From contig JAILDL010000038.1 of NCBI GenBank assembly GCA_024689465.1, forward strand, positions 1 through 64,000: a DNA stretch of 64,000 nucleotides. Reading direction: 5' to 3'. This DNA is from Lachnospiraceae bacterium. GTDB taxonomy: Bacteria > Bacillota > Clostridia > Lachnospirales > Lachnospiraceae. A program made the translations under genes and the position numbers. This document shows positions 35,117-44,376 of the stretch, in pieces (within the stretch, counting starts at the first letter, position 1; each line of letters opens with the position of its first letter). A model generated the notes under the pieces. The model was not told the DNA's origin. It saw only the letters and a program-made list of their open reading frames with translations, and ran no database searches.

Positions 35117-36787
35117 ATGGCTGACGTAAATAACAAGCAAACTGAAAAGAAACTGGATGATGTGACCCGTGTCCGCGTATTATCCCCGGGCATGATGGTT
35201 GCCAAGCGTTTCTTCCGTAATAAACTGGCGATCGTAGGTCTGGTGATCATTGCCTGTATGTTCCTGTTCTCCTTTGTGGGCGGCATGCTGATCCCCTATT
35301 CCCAGAGTCAGGTGTTCTACACCACCACCGAGATGCGTAAGGATTACGCCGGTGCGACCCTGATCGATCAGTTCCAGTTCCAGCTGGGAGAAGGCGTGAC
35401 CCTTCCCAAGGATATTTATTCCAAGATGATCCTGGCAGACATGCAGGGGGATTCCGTGATCAACTCCAAGGACGGCACCAAGCTGGGCGCCGAAAAGGTG
35501 GGAGATAAGATGTATGTGCTCTATGCACTTACGGAGATCAAGGGAACACCCCAGCTTTTAAAGGCTTATAAGGACCTGGCTGAAGGCGAAAACGTGATCA
35601 GTGCAGAGGACGGTATCTTCTTCTTTGAAGGCAAGGCCGATGCACCCATCCCTACCTTCTTTGAAGGAGAGCGGATCGCGACGGCTTCCCAGATGTCCTT
35701 TACCCCGTATTCCGCCGATGTATCCTTAAGCCTGGATTTCTGTCAGATGGCTCTGCGCTGCTTTGCGGACGGCATGAATTCCTTCTGGGCAGAGGAAGGA
35801 GAGTTTACCATGGAGGCAGAAGAGGACAGCGCATTGATCCAAAAGGACGGGGAGGATTTCTGTTTCCTGTCCAACATGAACTTCAATGCCATCGGTTCCA
35901 ATGTCTATCTGACACCGGAATATAAGCTGACCGCACTGGAAGCCATCGAAGAGGGCCGTACCTCCTTTGAGTTTCCCGATGCAGAAGGCAACCTGACCGA
36001 GTATGAGATCGAGAACAAAAACGGTCAGTATACCATCAAGCGTTTTGAAGAGACCAAGGTCATTGCCACTTATGAAGCTCCTTCCGGAAAGCATCTGGTA
36101 GGAACGGATGCAAACGGTATGGATCTTCTGGCCAGACTGATGTACGGTGGCCGTATCTCTCTGTCCATTGGTTTCGTCGTTGTATTTATTGAAGTATTCA
36201 TCGGTATGATCATGGGTGGTGTTGCCGGTTACTTTGGCAAATGGGTAGACAACCTGATCATGCGTATTGTAGATGTGATCTACTGTATTCCTTCCATCCC
36301 GCTGTACATGATCCTGGGTTCCATCATGGATTATTACAAGGCAAGCTCCACGGTTCGTATCTACGTCCTGTGTATCGTCATGGGTGTTCTGGGATGGGCC
36401 GGAATCGCACGTATTGTCCGTGGTCAGATCCTTTCTCTTCGCGAGCAGGAATTCATGATCGCAGCAGAAGCAACCGGTATCAGTACCTACCGGAGGATCT
36501 TTAAGCACCTGATCCCCAACGTTGTTCCGCAGCTGATCGTGTTTGCCAGTATGGGTCTGGGTGAAGTTATCCTGGCAGAGGCTACATTAAGCTTCCTGGG
36601 TCTGGGTATCAAATATCCGGCAGCCAGCTGGGGAAGTATCATCAACGCAGTAAACGATTCCTTCGTTATGACCAACTATCTGTTTGTATGGATCCCTGCA
36701 GGTCTCTTTATCCTGCTCACTGTACTGGCATTCAACTTCATCGGTGACGGTCTGCGTGATGCCTTTGACCCGAAGATGAAGCGTTAA
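35117..36787 (+). CDS. oppC: Oligopeptide ABC permease OppC with large extracellular insertion
   Basis: This permease of 556 aa compares with about 300 for standard OppC. The N-terminal part with the first helix (RNKLAIVGLVIIACMFLFSF, about 35-54) and the C-terminal permease core (from HLVGTDANGMDLLARL, about 327, with EAA loop AAEATGISTYRRIFKHLIPN) are normal. About 265 residues between them (about 62-326) form an extra, mostly acidic soluble region outside the membrane. The reading frame is continuous, and GGAGGAATGCGAGA precedes the ATG. The adjacent OppA is also enlarged, so the two additions may interact. Confidence 0.93.
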   Translation: MADVNNKQTEKKLDDVTRVRVLSPGMMVAKRFFRNKLAIVGLVIIACMFLFSFVGGMLIPYSQSQVFYTTTEMRKDYAGATLIDQFQFQLGEGVTLPKDIYSKMILADMQGDSVINSKDGTKLGAEKVGDKMYVLYALTEIKGTPQLLKAYKDLAEGENVISAEDGIFFFEGKADAPIPTFFEGERIATASQMSFTPYSADVSLSLDFCQMALRCFADGMNSFWAEEGEFTMEAEEDSALIQKDGEDFCFLSNMNFNAIGSNVYLTPEYKLTALEAIEEGRTSFEFPDAEGNLTEYEIENKNGQYTIKRFEETKVIATYEAPSGKHLVGTDANGMDLLARLMYGGRISLSIGFVVVFIEVFIGMIMGGVAGYFGKWVDNLIMRIVDVIYCIPSIPLYMILGSIMDYYKASSTVRIYVLCIVMGVLGWAGIARIVRGQILSLREQEFMIAAEATGISTYRRIFKHLIPNVVPQLIVFASMGLGEVILAEATLSFLGLGIKYPAASWGSIINAVNDSFVMTNYLFVWIPAGLFILLTVLAFNFIGDGLRDAFDPKMKR

Positions 36788-36815
36788 CAACGAAGTAGAG
36801 AAGAAAGATAAGACA

Positions 36816-37955
36816 ATGGCTGAAAAGAATTATATTTCCGCGAAGGAATCGCGGGCAATCGCAAAGAAGAATCGTAAGATCACTTCAGAGATCGAGAAAA
36901 AGCGGAATCGGAAGCACATTCCCGAATCCGAGTATGTAACACACATGAAGAATGAGGAGAACTGTGTGGAGTTTGATAACGTACACACCTTCTTCTTTAC
37001 CGATATCGGAACCGTAAAGGCGGTCAACGGTGTCAGCTTCGATGTACCGCAGGGTGCAACGGTGGGTATCGTAGGAGAGTCCGGCTGCGGTAAGTCCGTA
37101 ACCAGCCTTTCTCTGATGCAGCTGGTACAGAGACCTTCCGGTCAGACCGTGGAAGGGGAGATCCGTTTCAACATGGGAGACGGAAAAGCGTACAACATCG
37201 TGAACACGCCCACTTCCGAAATGCAGAAGATCCGTGGCAATCAGATGTCCATGATCTTCCAGGAGCCCATGACCAGTTTGAATCCGGTCTTCCGCATCGG
37301 CGATCAGGTGGATGAAGTCATTACTCTTCATAATCCCACCATGACCAGGGAAGATGTAAAGAACCGTACACTGGAGATGCTGCAGATGGTTGGTATCGCC
37401 AACAAAGAGGGCGTATATGCCATGTACCCTCATGAACTGTCCGGTGGTATGCGTCAGCGTATCATGATCGCCATGGCCCTTGCCTGCAACCCCAGACTGA
37501 TCATTGCAGACGAGCCCACAACCGCTCTGGATGTTACCATTCAGGCCCAGGTACTGGATCTGCTCCGCAACCTGAAGGACAAGATCAACAGCTCCATCAT
37601 GCTGATCACCCATGATCTGGGAGTGGTTGCCGAGATGGCAGATTATGTGGTTGTAATGTATGCAGGACGTGTGGTAGAAAAAGGAACTGCCCAGGAGATT
37701 TTTAAGAATCCGCAGCATCCCTACACCATCGGCCTGATGAATTCCAAGCCGGTAGTTGGAAAGCACGTAGACGAGTTATACAGTATTCCCGGTAATGTGC
37801 CTAACCCTATTAACATGCCGGATTACTGCTACTTCAAGGATCGTTGTGAGATGTGCGTGGAAGCCTGCAGCGGGGAATACCCCGGTGTGATCAAGCTTTC
37901 TCCCACCCATGAAGTCAGCTGCTGGAGATATTGTAAGAACGGAGGGAACGACTAA
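36816..37955 (+). CDS. oppD: Oligopeptide ABC transporter ATPase OppD
   Basis: This 379-aa cytoplasmic ATPase has Walker A GESGCGKS, signature LSGGMRQR and Walker B LIIADEPTTALD. The C-terminal extension typical of OppD/DppD carries a Cys-rich segment (CYFKDRCEMCVEAC), compatible with the iron-sulfur-type site described in this subfamily. An extra basic N-terminal helix of about 45 residues (KESRAIAKKNRKIT...) precedes the ATPase core. The stop codon overlaps the oppF start by one base (TAATG). Confidence 0.94.
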   Translation: MAEKNYISAKESRAIAKKNRKITSEIEKKRNRKHIPESEYVTHMKNEENCVEFDNVHTFFFTDIGTVKAVNGVSFDVPQGATVGIVGESGCGKSVTSLSLMQLVQRPSGQTVEGEIRFNMGDGKAYNIVNTPTSEMQKIRGNQMSMIFQEPMTSLNPVFRIGDQVDEVITLHNPTMTREDVKNRTLEMLQMVGIANKEGVYAMYPHELSGGMRQRIMIAMALACNPRLIIADEPTTALDVTIQAQVLDLLRNLKDKINSSIMLITHDLGVVAEMADYVVVMYAGRVVEKGTAQEIFKNPQHPYTIGLMNSKPVVGKHVDELYSIPGNVPNPINMPDYCYFKDRCEMCVEACSGEYPGVIKLSPTHEVSCWRYCKNGGND

Positions 37956-38935
37956 TGGCAGAAACAGATAACATATTAGAGGTTTCCCACCTGAAGAAAT
38001 ATTTCCCCATTAAGGGAGGCTTCTTTGGCGGCGTGACCGGACAGGTAAAAGCGGTAGATGATGTATCCTTTACCATAAAGCGCGGTACCACCATGGGTCT
38101 GGTAGGAGAGTCCGGTTGCGGAAAGTCCACCACCGGTCGTACCATTTTAAGATTACTGGAAAAGACGGATGGAACCATCCTTTTTAACGGTGAGGATGTA
38201 AGCACCAAGGATAAGAAGGAATTGCGGCAGCTGCGTACCAAGATGCAGATCATCTTCCAGGATCCTTATTCTTCCCTGTCTCCCAGACTTCCGGTGGGTG
38301 AGATCATCGGGGAAGCAGCCAGAGAGCACAAGATCGTACCGGAAAGCCAGTACGAGGAGTATCTGTCTGAGATCATGAAGGAATGCGGTCTGCAGGAGTA
38401 CTACAAGGATCGTTATCCCCACGAGTTCTCCGGCGGACAGAGACAGCGTATCTGCATTGCCAGAGCCCTTGCCTTAAATCCGGAATTCGTTGTATGTGAC
38501 GAGCCCGTATCTGCCCTGGATGTTTCCATTCAGGCACAGATCATCAACCTGCTTAAGAAGCTGCAACAGGAGAGAAAGCTGACCTATCTGTTCATCTCTC
38601 ACGACCTGTCTGTAGTAGAGCATATTTCCGATACCGTCGGTGTCATGTATCTGGGATCTCTGGTGGAAACCGGTGAGACCGGGGATATCTTTGATAACCC
38701 CTTACATCCTTACACCAAGGCCCTGTTCTCCGCGATCCCCATGCCGGATCCGGATATCAAGAAGGAGCGTATCCTTCTGCAGGGAGATATTCCTTCTCCC
38801 GCCAATCCGCCTGCAGGCTGCAAGTTCCATACCAGATGTTCGGAATGTATGGAGATCTGCAAGCATGAAGCACCGGTAATGAAGGATATGGGCGGCGGAC
38901 ATTGTGTATGCTGCCACCTGTACGACAAGCAGTGA
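37955..38935 (+). CDS. oppF: Oligopeptide ABC transporter ATPase OppF
   Basis: This is the second ATPase of the importer, 326 aa: Walker A GESGCGKST, signature FSGGQRQR and Walker B FVVCDEPVSALD. The C-terminal Cys cluster (CKFHTRCSECMEICKHEAP) is again present. It is translationally coupled to oppD. It ends the five-gene operon; a repeat copy and a terminator follow within 110 nt. Confidence 0.94.
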   Translation: MAETDNILEVSHLKKYFPIKGGFFGGVTGQVKAVDDVSFTIKRGTTMGLVGESGCGKSTTGRTILRLLEKTDGTILFNGEDVSTKDKKELRQLRTKMQIIFQDPYSSLSPRLPVGEIIGEAAREHKIVPESQYEEYLSEIMKECGLQEYYKDRYPHEFSGGQRQRICIARALALNPEFVVCDEPVSALDVSIQAQIINLLKKLQQERKLTYLFISHDLSVVEHISDTVGVMYLGSLVETGETGDIFDNPLHPYTKALFSAIPMPDPDIKKERILLQGDIPSPANPPAGCKFHTRCSECMEICKHEAPVMKDMGGGHCVCCHLYDKQ

Positions 38936-38953
38936 GGATACCGTTTGGTCCCT

Positions 38954-38975
38954 TGGGGACGGGGTTAGGGGGTCA
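38954..38975. repeat. Dispersed GC-rich repeat, copy 2
   Basis: Core GGGGACGGGGTTAGGGG, followed by GGTCA on the plus strand, 18 nt after the oppF stop codon. It is the same element as at 24.70, 45.76 and 56.24 kb. Confidence 0.65.
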
Positions 38976-39017
38976 GAAACACATTTTGTCTTATAACCCA
39001 ATATGGTAAGAAACAGA

Positions 39018-39042
39018 AAGGGACGCAAGTAATTGCGTCCCT
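39018..39042 (+). terminator. Terminator after opp operon
   Basis: The stem AAGGGACGCAA / TTGCGTCCCTT with loop GTAA is followed by TTCGTTG, a weak U-run. It lies 80 nt after oppF and before the convergent PAP2 gene. Confidence 0.65.
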
Positions 39043-39094
39043 TCGTTGTACGGTCAATATTCATAACAAATGGTTGGAAACCATCGCTGTCAGA

Positions 39095-39766
39095 TCATGC
39101 GATCTTTCGTTCTTTGGCCTGCTCCTTGGAGGAAGAGGGGCTAAAGAACAGCTCCCGCTGGTAAACCAGGAGATGCATGATCGCTGCCATGATGAAAGCA
39201 GTTGCCACATCAAATACGGAATGCTGCTTTAAGAACATGGTGGACAGGATAATGGAAATGCATAGGATCAAGGAAATGACTCTATTCCGTTTCCGCGCGG
39301 TAAATTCCGGAGAATGCATCAGTGCTACATGGGCTCCGATGGAATTATACACATGGATACTGGGCCAGAGATTGGTGGCCGTATCGCTTCTCCAAAGGGT
39401 GGAAACCATGGCGGTAAAGATGTTGTCCCGGCTCATATAGGTGGGACGCAAATGGTGCCCGTTGGGGAAGATGGTGGAAATCGCCAGGAATATGGTCATT
39501 CCCGTAAAGAGGAAGATGCAGGCTCTTATGTACTCCCGACGATTGGTCAGGTACAGGTAGATCACTGTAAAAGCGACATAGAAGAACCACATCAGGTAAG
39601 GGATGATGAACACTTCCAAAAAGGGAATGTAGTCATCCACTTTGGTGTGTATCAGCGTGTAATTACGGGTGGTTGTCTTCTCGAGATAGGCGAACCACAG
39701 CAGATAGAACACCATGTATGCAATTGAGGGAAGAAAAGCTTTACTCTTTTCCCAGACGGATTTCAT
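39095..39766 (-). CDS. PAP2-superfamily membrane phosphatase
   Basis: This is a 223-aa integral membrane protein of about six helices. The three phosphatase signature blocks are present in the order expected: the Arg-Pro block NGHHLRPTY, the PSxH block WPSIHVYNS and the third His-Asp block FLKQHSVFDVA. The family removes phosphate from lipids such as phosphatidic acid or undecaprenyl pyrophosphate, or acts in inositol lipid exchange. The adjacent upstream gene is a lipid-kinase homologue, which supports a lipid role. The specific substrate is unknown. Confidence 0.85.
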   Translation of the reverse strand: MKSVWEKSKAFLPSIAYMVFYLLWFAYLEKTTTRNYTLIHTKVDDYIPFLEVFIIPYLMWFFYVAFTVIYLYLTNRREYIRACIFLFTGMTIFLAISTIFPNGHHLRPTYMSRDNIFTAMVSTLWRSDTATNLWPSIHVYNSIGAHVALMHSPEFTARKRNRVISLILCISIILSTMFLKQHSVFDVATAFIMAAIMHLLVYQRELFFSPSSSKEQAKERKIA

Positions 39767-39773
39767 AGCAATA

Positions 39774-39821
39774 AACCCCTTCTCGTTCTTTCAAGAATAC
39801 ATCTTAAAACGAAAAGGGGTT
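39774..39821 (-). terminator. Hairpin between lipid kinase and PAP2 genes
   Basis: AACCCCTTtTCGTT and AACGAgAAGGGGTT form a long stem; on the minus strand TTTATTG follows. It could be a weak terminator of the lipid-kinase gene, but it also lies within the 5' leader of the PAP2 gene. Confidence 0.5.
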
Positions 39822-39881
39822 CAAATCAATGCGCAATTTAGTAAGATTTTATAAAGATTTACGAAACGTTTGTGCAATTTG

Positions 39882-40928
39882 CTAATTATATAAGTAGTCG
39901 ATGAAATGCAGCCGTTTCTCCAGACAGGTCAGGGAAATGGAACTGGACTGAACGGATACTTCGCCGTCTGTGTGCACCCAGCGGGGAGAAGAGGTTTCCA
40001 CCCGGTAAGTTTTTGCCCGGTATTCATCGATATGCGCAAACTTGAAATGATTGCCGGCATAGGCAGTGGGCAGAGCCCGCAGGATCGTCTTTGTATCCAG
40101 ATCGCCGATGGCACAGATATCCAGAAGTCCGTCATCTGCTACAGCATGCGGACAGAACTGGAAACCGCCGCCTTCATAGCGATGGTTCATGCCGGCCAGA
40201 AGAATGAGCCGGTCCAGATGAATGGGAGCGGGGATATCATCCAGATACAGATCGGCGGAAACGTCCCCGATGTTCATCAGCTGGGTAAGGGCAATGTTCA
40301 GATAGGAAAGCTTGCCCAGGCCCAGGGTATTGAGAAAGCTCTTCTTTTTGGAGGAATTGGCCTGTTCACATACGGCGGCACCAAAGCCGATATCACTGCT
40401 GACGCCGAAATAGCTTCTGGAGGGAACCGAACCGTCCGTAATGGGTCCTCCTTCCTTGTCAAACATGTTGTTTAACGTCAGGACGCCCAGATCCATGTGC
40501 CGCATCTTATCCGAACGGAGAATGCTCTTCAAGGTCTGGATGGGAGGAAGCTTTAATCCCAGATCCCGGGCCATATCATTACTGGAGCCGGTGGGAATAT
40601 AGCCGATGGCGGTTTTGGAAAAATTGCAGACACCCTGCAGGGCTTCGTTTAAGGTACCGTCGCCGCCTAAAACAATGACTTTTAAAGGATAATCATCGGG
40701 ATGATCCATACAGCCTTCCGCAGGATCGGGATCCGCAGGGATCTGTCCTGCATCTCCTCCGGCAAGGGGGGCGGTCAGCTCTCTCATGATCCTGGCGATA
40801 TCGCCGGGCTTTTCCGATAAATGAGCGGTGTAAGGGATCTCCTCACCCTTCATATACAGTTCCAGCTCCTTCCAGAGCAGGGAACCCTTTCCGGATTTGG
40901 AAGCGGGATTTACGATAAACTGATACAT
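39882..40928 (-). CDS. Diacylglycerol kinase family lipid kinase
   Basis: This 348-aa protein of the DagK/YegS group has the glycine-rich nucleotide motif VLGGDGTLNEAL, followed by IPTGSSNDMARDLGL, both hallmarks. The N-terminus FIVNPASKSGKG is the family start. It is predicted to phosphorylate diacylglycerol or a similar lipid at the membrane face. About 45 residues (AGGDAGQIPADPDPAEG...) are inserted before the GGDG motif compared with short homologues. It pairs with the PAP2 phosphatase encoded after it. Confidence 0.88.
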   Translation of the reverse strand: MYQFIVNPASKSGKGSLLWKELELYMKGEEIPYTAHLSEKPGDIARIMRELTAPLAGGDAGQIPADPDPAEGCMDHPDDYPLKVIVLGGDGTLNEALQGVCNFSKTAIGYIPTGSSNDMARDLGLKLPPIQTLKSILRSDKMRHMDLGVLTLNNMFDKEGGPITDGSVPSRSYFGVSSDIGFGAAVCEQANSSKKKSFLNTLGLGKLSYLNIALTQLMNIGDVSADLYLDDIPAPIHLDRLILLAGMNHRYEGGGFQFCPHAVADDGLLDICAIGDLDTKTILRALPTAYAGNHFKFAHIDEYRAKTYRVETSSPRWVHTDGEVSVQSSSISLTCLEKRLHFIDYLYN

Positions 40929-40992
40929 GAAACATGATCCTTTCCGATTTTCTCGAGTTTATAAGACTATTGTAGGCGTCTGTAAAATAAGT

Positions 40993-41020
40993 TTGCAAGA
41001 TATTTTTTTTATGATACAAT
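40993..41020 (+). promoter_or_regulatory. Promoter of glyA
   Basis: TTGCAA (40993-40998), a 16-nt spacer and TACAAT (41015-41020) are followed by a 70-nt leader to the ATG. No glycine riboswitch fold is apparent in that short leader. Confidence 0.5.
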
Positions 41021-41090
41021 CGTTACTGATGTATTAACGCTTTAACTTGTAAAAGTGTTTAAACCACGATCATAAACGAAGGAGAACAAG

Positions 41091-42329
41091 ATGTATTCAC
41101 TGGACGAGGTAAAGAGAGAAGACCCCGAAATTGCCCAGGCAATTGAGGACGAATTAAGCAGACAGAACGATCACATCGAGCTGATTGCTTCCGAAAACTG
41201 GGTGAGCAAGGCTGTAATGGCAGCTATGGGAAGCCCGCTGACCAACAAGTATGCCGAAGGATATCCCGGAAAGCGCTATTACGGTGGTTGCGACTGTGTG
41301 GATGTAGTGGAGAATCTGGCGATCGAAAGAGCCAAGCAGCTGTTTGGTTGCGATTACGCCAATGTACAGCCCCATTCCGGTGCACAGGCTAACTTTGCAG
41401 TACAGTTTGCCATTTGCGAGCCAGGAGATACCATCATGGGTATGAACTTAAACCATGGCGGACATCTGACCCACGGAAGCCCGGTGAATGTATCCGGTAA
41501 ATATTTCAACATCGTTCCCTACGGTGTAAACGATGACGGCTTCATTGATTACGATGAGGTTCGCCGCCTGGCGCTGGAGTGCAAGCCCAAGATGATCATC
41601 GCAGGTGCTTCCGCATACGCCAGAACCATTGATTTTAAGAAGTTCCGTGAGATCGCTGATGAAGTCGGTGCGGTTCTCATGGTGGATATGGCACACATCG
41701 CCGGTCTGGTAGCTGCCGGTCTTCATCCCAGCCCCATTCCCTATGCCGATGTTGTAACCACAACAACCCACAAGACTCTGCGCGGACCTCGTGGAGGCCT
41801 GATCCTCTGCAACCAGGCTGCGCAGGAGAAGTACAATTTCAACAAGGCAATCTTCCCCGGAACCCAGGGTGGTCCTCTGATGCATGTGATCGCCGCTAAG
41901 GCAGTATGCTTTAAGGAAGCACTGACTCCGGAATTCAAGACCTATCAGAAGGCCATCGTGGACAACGCACAGGCTCTTTGCAAGGGTCTGCTCTCCCGAG
42001 ACATCAAGATCGTTTCCGGTGGCACCGATAATCATCTGATGCTGGTGGATCTGACCAATTACAATGAGACCGGTAAGGCAGTGGAGAAACTCCTGGATGC
42101 TGCACATATCACAGCAAACAAGAACACCATTCCCAACGATCCTCAGAAGCCCTTCGTTACCAGTGGTATCCGTCTGGGAACACCTGCTGTTACCAGTCGT
42201 GGTATGAATACACAGGATATGGATCGCATCGCCGAAGCCATCGCGCTGATCATCAAGGGCGGTGAAGCAAACGTTCCTGCAGCCCGCGCTATCGTAGATG
42301 AGCTGACCGCCAAGTATCCTTTGATCTGA
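41091..42329 (+). CDS. glyA: Serine hydroxymethyltransferase
   Basis: This PLP enzyme (412 aa) converts serine and THF to glycine and 5,10-methylene-THF, the substrate of FolD encoded at 13.3 kb. It has the N-terminal [13 protein letters not shown], substrate loop [25 protein letters not shown] and the PLP-lysine motif [23 protein letters not shown] lies upstream of the ATG. It is a single-gene unit with its own promoter and terminator. Confidence 0.97.
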   Translation: MYSLDEVKREDPEIAQAIEDELSRQNDHIELIASENWVSKAVMAAMGSPLTNKYAEGYPGKRYYGGCDCVDVVENLAIERAKQLFGCDYANVQPHSGAQANFAVQFAICEPGDTIMGMNLNHGGHLTHGSPVNVSGKYFNIVPYGVNDDGFIDYDEVRRLALECKPKMIIAGASAYARTIDFKKFREIADEVGAVLMVDMAHIAGLVAAGLHPSPIPYADVVTTTTHKTLRGPRGGLILCNQAAQEKYNFNKAIFPGTQGGPLMHVIAAKAVCFKEALTPEFKTYQKAIVDNAQALCKGLLSRDIKIVSGGTDNHLMLVDLTNYNETGKAVEKLLDAAHITANKNTIPNDPQKPFVTSGIRLGTPAVTSRGMNTQDMDRIAEAIALIIKGGEANVPAARAIVDELTAKYPLI

Positions 42330-42391
42330 TCGGATTGGTATTTTTATACAAAAAGAATGTATTAAAATTGTTTATTATGTGGCTAATGCCG

Positions 42392-42427
42392 AAAATGCCC
42401 TGTTTTAAAGAAAACAGGGCATTTTTT
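42392..42427 (+). terminator. Terminator of glyA
   Basis: The perfect stem AAAATGCCCTGTTTT / AAAACAGGGCATTTT with loop AAAG is followed by further T residues. It is a strong intrinsic terminator, and nearly symmetric. Confidence 0.92.
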
Positions 42428-42537
42428 GTTGCGCTTCCGGACTTTGCTGTGCTAAAATATCTTTCGATGGCGCACATGTGTACATCTCACAAAGACACTC
42501 GGAAACATGTGTATGCTCTTGAAGGACAAGGTGAGAA

Positions 42538-42981
42538 ATGAAGGAAGCCAGCGAATACTTCGTAGTGCGTAAGAAGGCTGTTCCGGAGGTTCTTCTGAAG
42601 GTAGTGGAGGCCAAGACTCTGCTGGATTCAGAGAAGGTCCGTACAGTGCAGGAAGCGACTGACATGGTTGGGCTCAGCCGCAGCTCGTTCTACAAGTACA
42701 AAGACGATATCTTTGAATTTCATGATACGACCCAGGGTTCCACCATCACACTGATCTGCCAGATGGACGATGAGCCCGGTCTTTTGTCCGACGTACTGAA
42801 GATCATTGCCGATTGCGGTGCGAATATCCTGACGATCCATCAGAGTATTCCCATTAACAATGTGGCTTCCCTGACCATCAGTATCCAGGCACTCCAGACT
42901 ACCGGTAATCTTTCGGATATGCTGGCGAAGATGGAACATCATGCAGGAGTGCATCATGTGAAGATCATTGGTCGCGAATAA
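42538..42981 (+). CDS. ACT-domain protein, UPF0735/PheB type
   Basis: This 147-aa protein has an N-terminal helix-turn-helix-like region (about 35-60: QEATDMVGLSRSSFYKYKD) and a C-terminal ACT domain (about 70-145: LICQMDDEPGLLSDVLKII). It corresponds to the PheB/UPF0735 family often found directly upstream of homoserine dehydrogenase. It is probably an amino-acid-sensing regulator, although the ligand is not established. GGTGAGA precedes the ATG. It is followed by three hairpins and then hom. Confidence 0.88.
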   Translation: MKEASEYFVVRKKAVPEVLLKVVEAKTLLDSEKVRTVQEATDMVGLSRSSFYKYKDDIFEFHDTTQGSTITLICQMDDEPGLLSDVLKIIADCGANILTIHQSIPINNVASLTISIQALQTTGNLSDMLAKMEHHAGVHHVKIIGRE

Positions 42982-43096
42982 GAGAATTTCTCACATGCGT
43001 TCGAAATTCTCTCGACGTTCAAACAGAGTTTGAACGTCCTGAAATAAGATACGGATTGGAAAAAGTTCTTACGACGTTCCACTAAGTGGAAGCGTC
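42982..43096 (+). promoter_or_regulatory. Three tandem hairpins in the hom leader
   Basis: Hairpin 1 is GAGAATTTC (42982-42990) with GAAATTCTC (43003-43011). Hairpin 2 is GACGTTCAAAC (43014-43024) with GTTTGAACGTC (43028-43038), an 11-bp perfect stem. Hairpin 3 is GACGTTCCA (43073-43081) with TGGAAGCGTC (43087-43096), one bulge. None has a U-run, so these are not classical terminators. They may be mRNA stability elements or a protein-binding leader. Confidence 0.6.
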
Positions 43097-43126
43097 CACA
43101 TAATACATAGAGGATTGGAGAGTTGT

Positions 43127-44335
43127 ATGAGTAAGATTGCAGTTTTGGGTTATGGTACGGTTGGTAGTGGTGTTGTGGAAGTGATCGAGAAGAACCAGGA
43201 CATTGTCAGCCGAAATGCCGGAGAGGCAGTGGAGGTTAAGTATGTGCTGGATCTGCGGGATTTTCCCGGTGATCCCATTCAGGACCGTGTGGTGCATGAT
43301 GTGAATGTGATCCTGGAGGATCCGGAGATCAGCGTGGTCTGCGAGACCATGGGAGGAAACGAGCCTGCCTATACGTTTTCCAAGAAGGCGCTGGAAGCCG
43401 GCAAGAGTGTATGCACGTCCAACAAGGAGCTGGTAGCAAATCACGGACCGGAACTGATCCGTATTGCGAAAGAGCACAACTGCAATTATTTCTTTGAAGC
43501 CAGCGTAGGCGGCGGTATTCCCATTATCCGCCCTATGATCGAAGCGCTGACGGCAGAGCATGTGGTAGAGATCTCCGGTATCGTCAACGGCACCACCAAT
43601 TACATCCTGACCAAGATGACGGAAGAGGGTGCTGACTTTGATGAGACCTTAAAGGATGCACAGAACAAGGGCTATGCAGAGCGTAACCCGGAAGCAGATA
43701 TTGAAGGCTATGATGCCAGAAGAAAGATCGCGATCCTGTCCGGCCTTATGAGTGGCCAGTATGTAAAGGACGGCGATATCCACACCGAAGGCATCACAGC
43801 AATTTCCAAGGCAGATATCCAGTATGCGGCGCAGCTTGGCATGAACATCAAGCTTCTTGCCAGAAGCAAGCAGACAAAGCATGGCTATGAAGTGATGGTC
43901 GCTCCTTTCCTGGTAGGCAAGGAGAGCCCGCTGTATGCAGTAAGCGGTGTTTTCAATGGCATCGTTGTGGAAGGTGACATGCTGGGACAGGCCATGTTCT
44001 ACGGACAGGGTGCCGGAAAGCTTGCCACGGCCAGTGCGGTTGTAGGCGATGTAGTTGAGGCTGTTCAGAAAGCCGGAAAACATGTTGAGATCTTCTGGTC
44101 TCAGGAGCCTGCAAAGCTTGCCGGACTGGATGAAGCAGAGCATGCATTCCTGGTACGTGTCGCAAACGATACGCCTCAGGAGAGTGTTGCGAAACTGTTT
44201 GGCGAGCCCGAAGTTGTGATCGAAAATCTGGTTGAAGGTGAATATGCATTTATGACGGCTTCTATGGCAGAAGCGCAGTTTAATGAGAAATATGAGGCAC
44301 TTGCCGGAACCATCGGACGAATTCGATTGATGTAA
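43127..44335 (+). CDS. hom: Homoserine dehydrogenase
   Basis: This NAD(P)-dependent enzyme of the threonine/methionine branch has 402 aa from ATG 43127 (a TTG 12 nt earlier overlaps the GGAG site and is less likely). It has the Rossmann loop VLGYGTVGSGVVEV at the N-terminus and the catalytic region ISGIVNGTTNYILTKM. A conserved Lys/Asp segment GYAERNPEADIEGYDARRKI follows, and there is a C-terminal ACT-like domain (about 330-400). The aspartate kinase gene follows 41 nt later. Together they supply homoserine from aspartate. Confidence 0.95.
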   Translation: MSKIAVLGYGTVGSGVVEVIEKNQDIVSRNAGEAVEVKYVLDLRDFPGDPIQDRVVHDVNVILEDPEISVVCETMGGNEPAYTFSKKALEAGKSVCTSNKELVANHGPELIRIAKEHNCNYFFEASVGGGIPIIRPMIEALTAEHVVEISGIVNGTTNYILTKMTEEGADFDETLKDAQNKGYAERNPEADIEGYDARRKIAILSGLMSGQYVKDGDIHTEGITAISKADIQYAAQLGMNIKLLARSKQTKHGYEVMVAPFLVGKESPLYAVSGVFNGIVVEGDMLGQAMFYGQGAGKLATASAVVGDVVEAVQKAGKHVEIFWSQEPAKLAGLDEAEHAFLVRVANDTPQESVAKLFGEPEVVIENLVEGEYAFMTASMAEAQFNEKYEALAGTIGRIRLM

Positions 44336-44376
44336 GAAGTACGAAAGTTTTAACCTGAGGAGAATAAAAAAATATT

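Noticed and set aside
41021-41090. Glycine riboswitch before glyA
   Set aside because: The leader is only about 70 nt, with no aptamer-like fold visible.
42993-43034. A 12-codon ORF with four Arg codons in the hom leader
   Set aside because: It has a weak ribosome site, and Arg codons make no sense for homoserine dehydrogenase control. The codons arise from the repeated hairpin sequence.
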